Source of the DNA: Dyadobacter sp. CY343 | GTDB lineage: Bacteria > Bacteroidota > Bacteroidia > Cytophagales > Spirosomataceae | Direction: 5' to 3' | Assembly (NCBI RefSeq): GCF_021390335.1 | Contig: NZ_JAJUXK010000001.1 | Span: 1 to 64,000 of the forward strand | Length of the DNA: 64,000 nt | Part shown: positions 63,183-64,000 of the stretch, in pieces | Numbering within the stretch: the first letter of the stretch is position 1 | Layout of the letters: each line of letters begins with the position of its first letter | Notes under the pieces: generated by a model | Told to the model about the DNA's origin: nothing | What the model saw: the letters and a program-made list of their open reading frames with translations, nothing else | Databases searched by the model: none | Program-made: the position numbers and the translations under genes

Positions 63183-64000
63183 ATGCGTACAATCATGCTG
63201 GTCGGGGTGATCATTATCGGCCTGGTTATTGGTAAACTGTTTGTTTTCTCAAAGCCGGGGTCGGATAAAAATCCGGAAGTGAAAAAAGGGTCGGAGGGAA
63301 AGAGTGCGAAGTCTTCCGGTGGAGGCGCCGTGCCGGTGAATGTATTCGTGGTGGGTAGGGAATCGATTGAAAATCAGATTTTTGCCTCAGGTACTGTTTT
63401 GCCGAATGAGGAAGTAAACCTGATGGCGGAAACTTCGGGAAGGTTGGTGAAACTCAATATTCAGGAAGGTGCGGCGATCACAAAAGGCCAGCTGATCGCA
63501 AAGATCAACGATCGAGAGTTACAGGCGCAATTGCAAAAAGTGGCCTACAATCAGGATTTGAGCAAAAAAATAGAGGCGCGGCAGAAGAAGTTGCTGAATG
63601 TAGAAGCGATCAATCTGGAAGAATATGATGTTACTTCCAACAATATCAAGCTTTTGGAAGCGGAAAAAGAAGTTATTGAAGCACAGCTGGAAAAAACCGA
63701 AATACGCGCTCCATTCAGCGGTCGTATTGGTTTGAAATACATTAGTGAAGGTGCATATCTGGCTCCGGGTACGCCCATCGTAACCATTGTTCAGAGTAAT
63801 CCCATTAAAATCGACTTTACTGTTCCCGAAAAATATTCACCCAATATCCGCGTGGGAAATATCGTGAAATTCAGTCTCGACGGTGATCCTGCTACTTACT
63901 CTGCCAAAATTCTCGCAGTAGATCCGAAAGTGGACGAAAGCCTGCGCACGTTGCGGGTGAGGGCGGTCGCTCAGAACCCACGAAACCGGTTTGTGCCAGG
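63183..64000 (+). CDS. RND efflux periplasmic adaptor (HlyD/MFP family), 5' part only
   Basis: The frame begins at ATG 63183 and stays open to the window edge (272 codons). An N-terminal membrane anchor (MLVGVIIIGLVIGKLFVF) precedes a biotinyl-lipoyl segment (ETSGRLVKLNIQEGAAI with KGQLIAKIN), a coiled-coil region and a following beta-barrel (EKYSPNIRVGNIV). This is the adaptor that links an RND pump to an outer membrane channel. The pump gene probably lies just right of the window. The substrate is unknown. Confidence 0.92.
   Translation, partial: MRTIMLVGVIIIGLVIGKLFVFSKPGSDKNPEVKKGSEGKSAKSSGGGAVPVNVFVVGRESIENQIFASGTVLPNEEVNLMAETSGRLVKLNIQEGAAITKGQLIAKINDRELQAQLQKVAYNQDLSKKIEARQKKLLNVEAINLEEYDVTSNNIKLLEAEKEVIEAQLEKTEIRAPFSGRIGLKYISEGAYLAPGTPIVTIVQSNPIKIDFTVPEKYSPNIRVGNIVKFSLDGDPATYSAKILAVDPKVDESLRTLRVRAVAQNPRNRFVP

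Noticed and set aside
1..64000. CRISPR arrays, phage genes, transposases
   Set aside because: No regular spaced repeats and no integrase, capsid or transposase motifs were found in any frame read.

Overview
The window looks like chromosomal DNA of a Bacteroidota bacterium of the order Cytophagales, probably close to Dyadobacter/Spirosomaceae. The basis is indirect: a SusC/SusD pair, a Hc1-type histone H1-like protein, DUF1080 keto-sugar proteins, Tat-exported ferritin-like proteins, Bacteroidota-type promoters (TTTG, about 19-20 nt, TAnnTTTG), almost no Shine-Dalgarno sequences, and moderate GC content. No organism name can be proved from the sequence alone. No phage, insertion sequence, CRISPR array or tRNA was seen.

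Layout. 1-142 is the 3' part of a 5S rRNA gene and its terminator, the end of an rRNA operon. 143-780 has no convincing gene. 811-5518 is a tight plus-strand amino-sugar cluster: GH109-like glycosidase, NagB-type deaminase, NagX-like membrane acyltransferase, exported esterase. 5524-10222 is a minus-strand run of housekeeping genes (AlkZ-like winged-helix protein, IspD, QueA, biotin carboxylase). 10389-15172 holds a lipoprotein, an alpha-oxoamine synthase, the histone-like protein, a MaoC hydratase, a ribosome hibernation factor, a DUF4286 protein and a small membrane protein. 15227-20599 is minus strand: CysM, two alpha/beta hydrolases, an acyl-CoA ligase and a GNAT acetyltransferase. 20630-23953 encodes two unknown membrane proteins built as coiled coil, four helices, coiled coil, plus a possible HolD-like protein. 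23965-27954 encodes a nuclease, a SorAB-like sulfite dehydrogenase and two ferritin-like Tat proteins. 28524-32845 has a PepSY-like protein and a sigma-54 response regulator facing a hybrid kinase, with overlapping 3' ends. 33033-37826 is a DUF1080/cytochrome sugar-oxidation group. 38622-42444 includes the most interesting locus. 42524-46862 is mixed (Uma2, RmlD-like, cyclophilin, lipoprotein, BamA-like). 46997-54205 is a SusCD nutrient locus with a phosphoesterase. The right end holds a membrane protein, a DegT-type aminotransferase, a giant alpha-2-macroglobulin and the start of an RND efflux adaptor.

The best candidate for an undescribed system is at 39416-40709. A 50-residue lipoprotein ending in CPACGMG lies 13 bases upstream of a multinuclear non-heme iron oxidase (MNIO, DUF692) that carries an extra C-terminal domain of about 100 residues. 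This has the form of a minimal RiPP (ribosomally made, modified peptide) pathway in which a membrane-anchored Cys peptide is oxidatively modified. A glucan-phosphorylase homologue just downstream lacks the lysine that normally binds PLP.

Functional themes are use of amino sugars and oxidised sugars in the periplasm, outer-membrane nutrient uptake, sulfite oxidation and membrane lipid/acyl metabolism. Starts were often moved to an internal ATG where the longest frame began with TTG or GTG or ran into the upstream gene.
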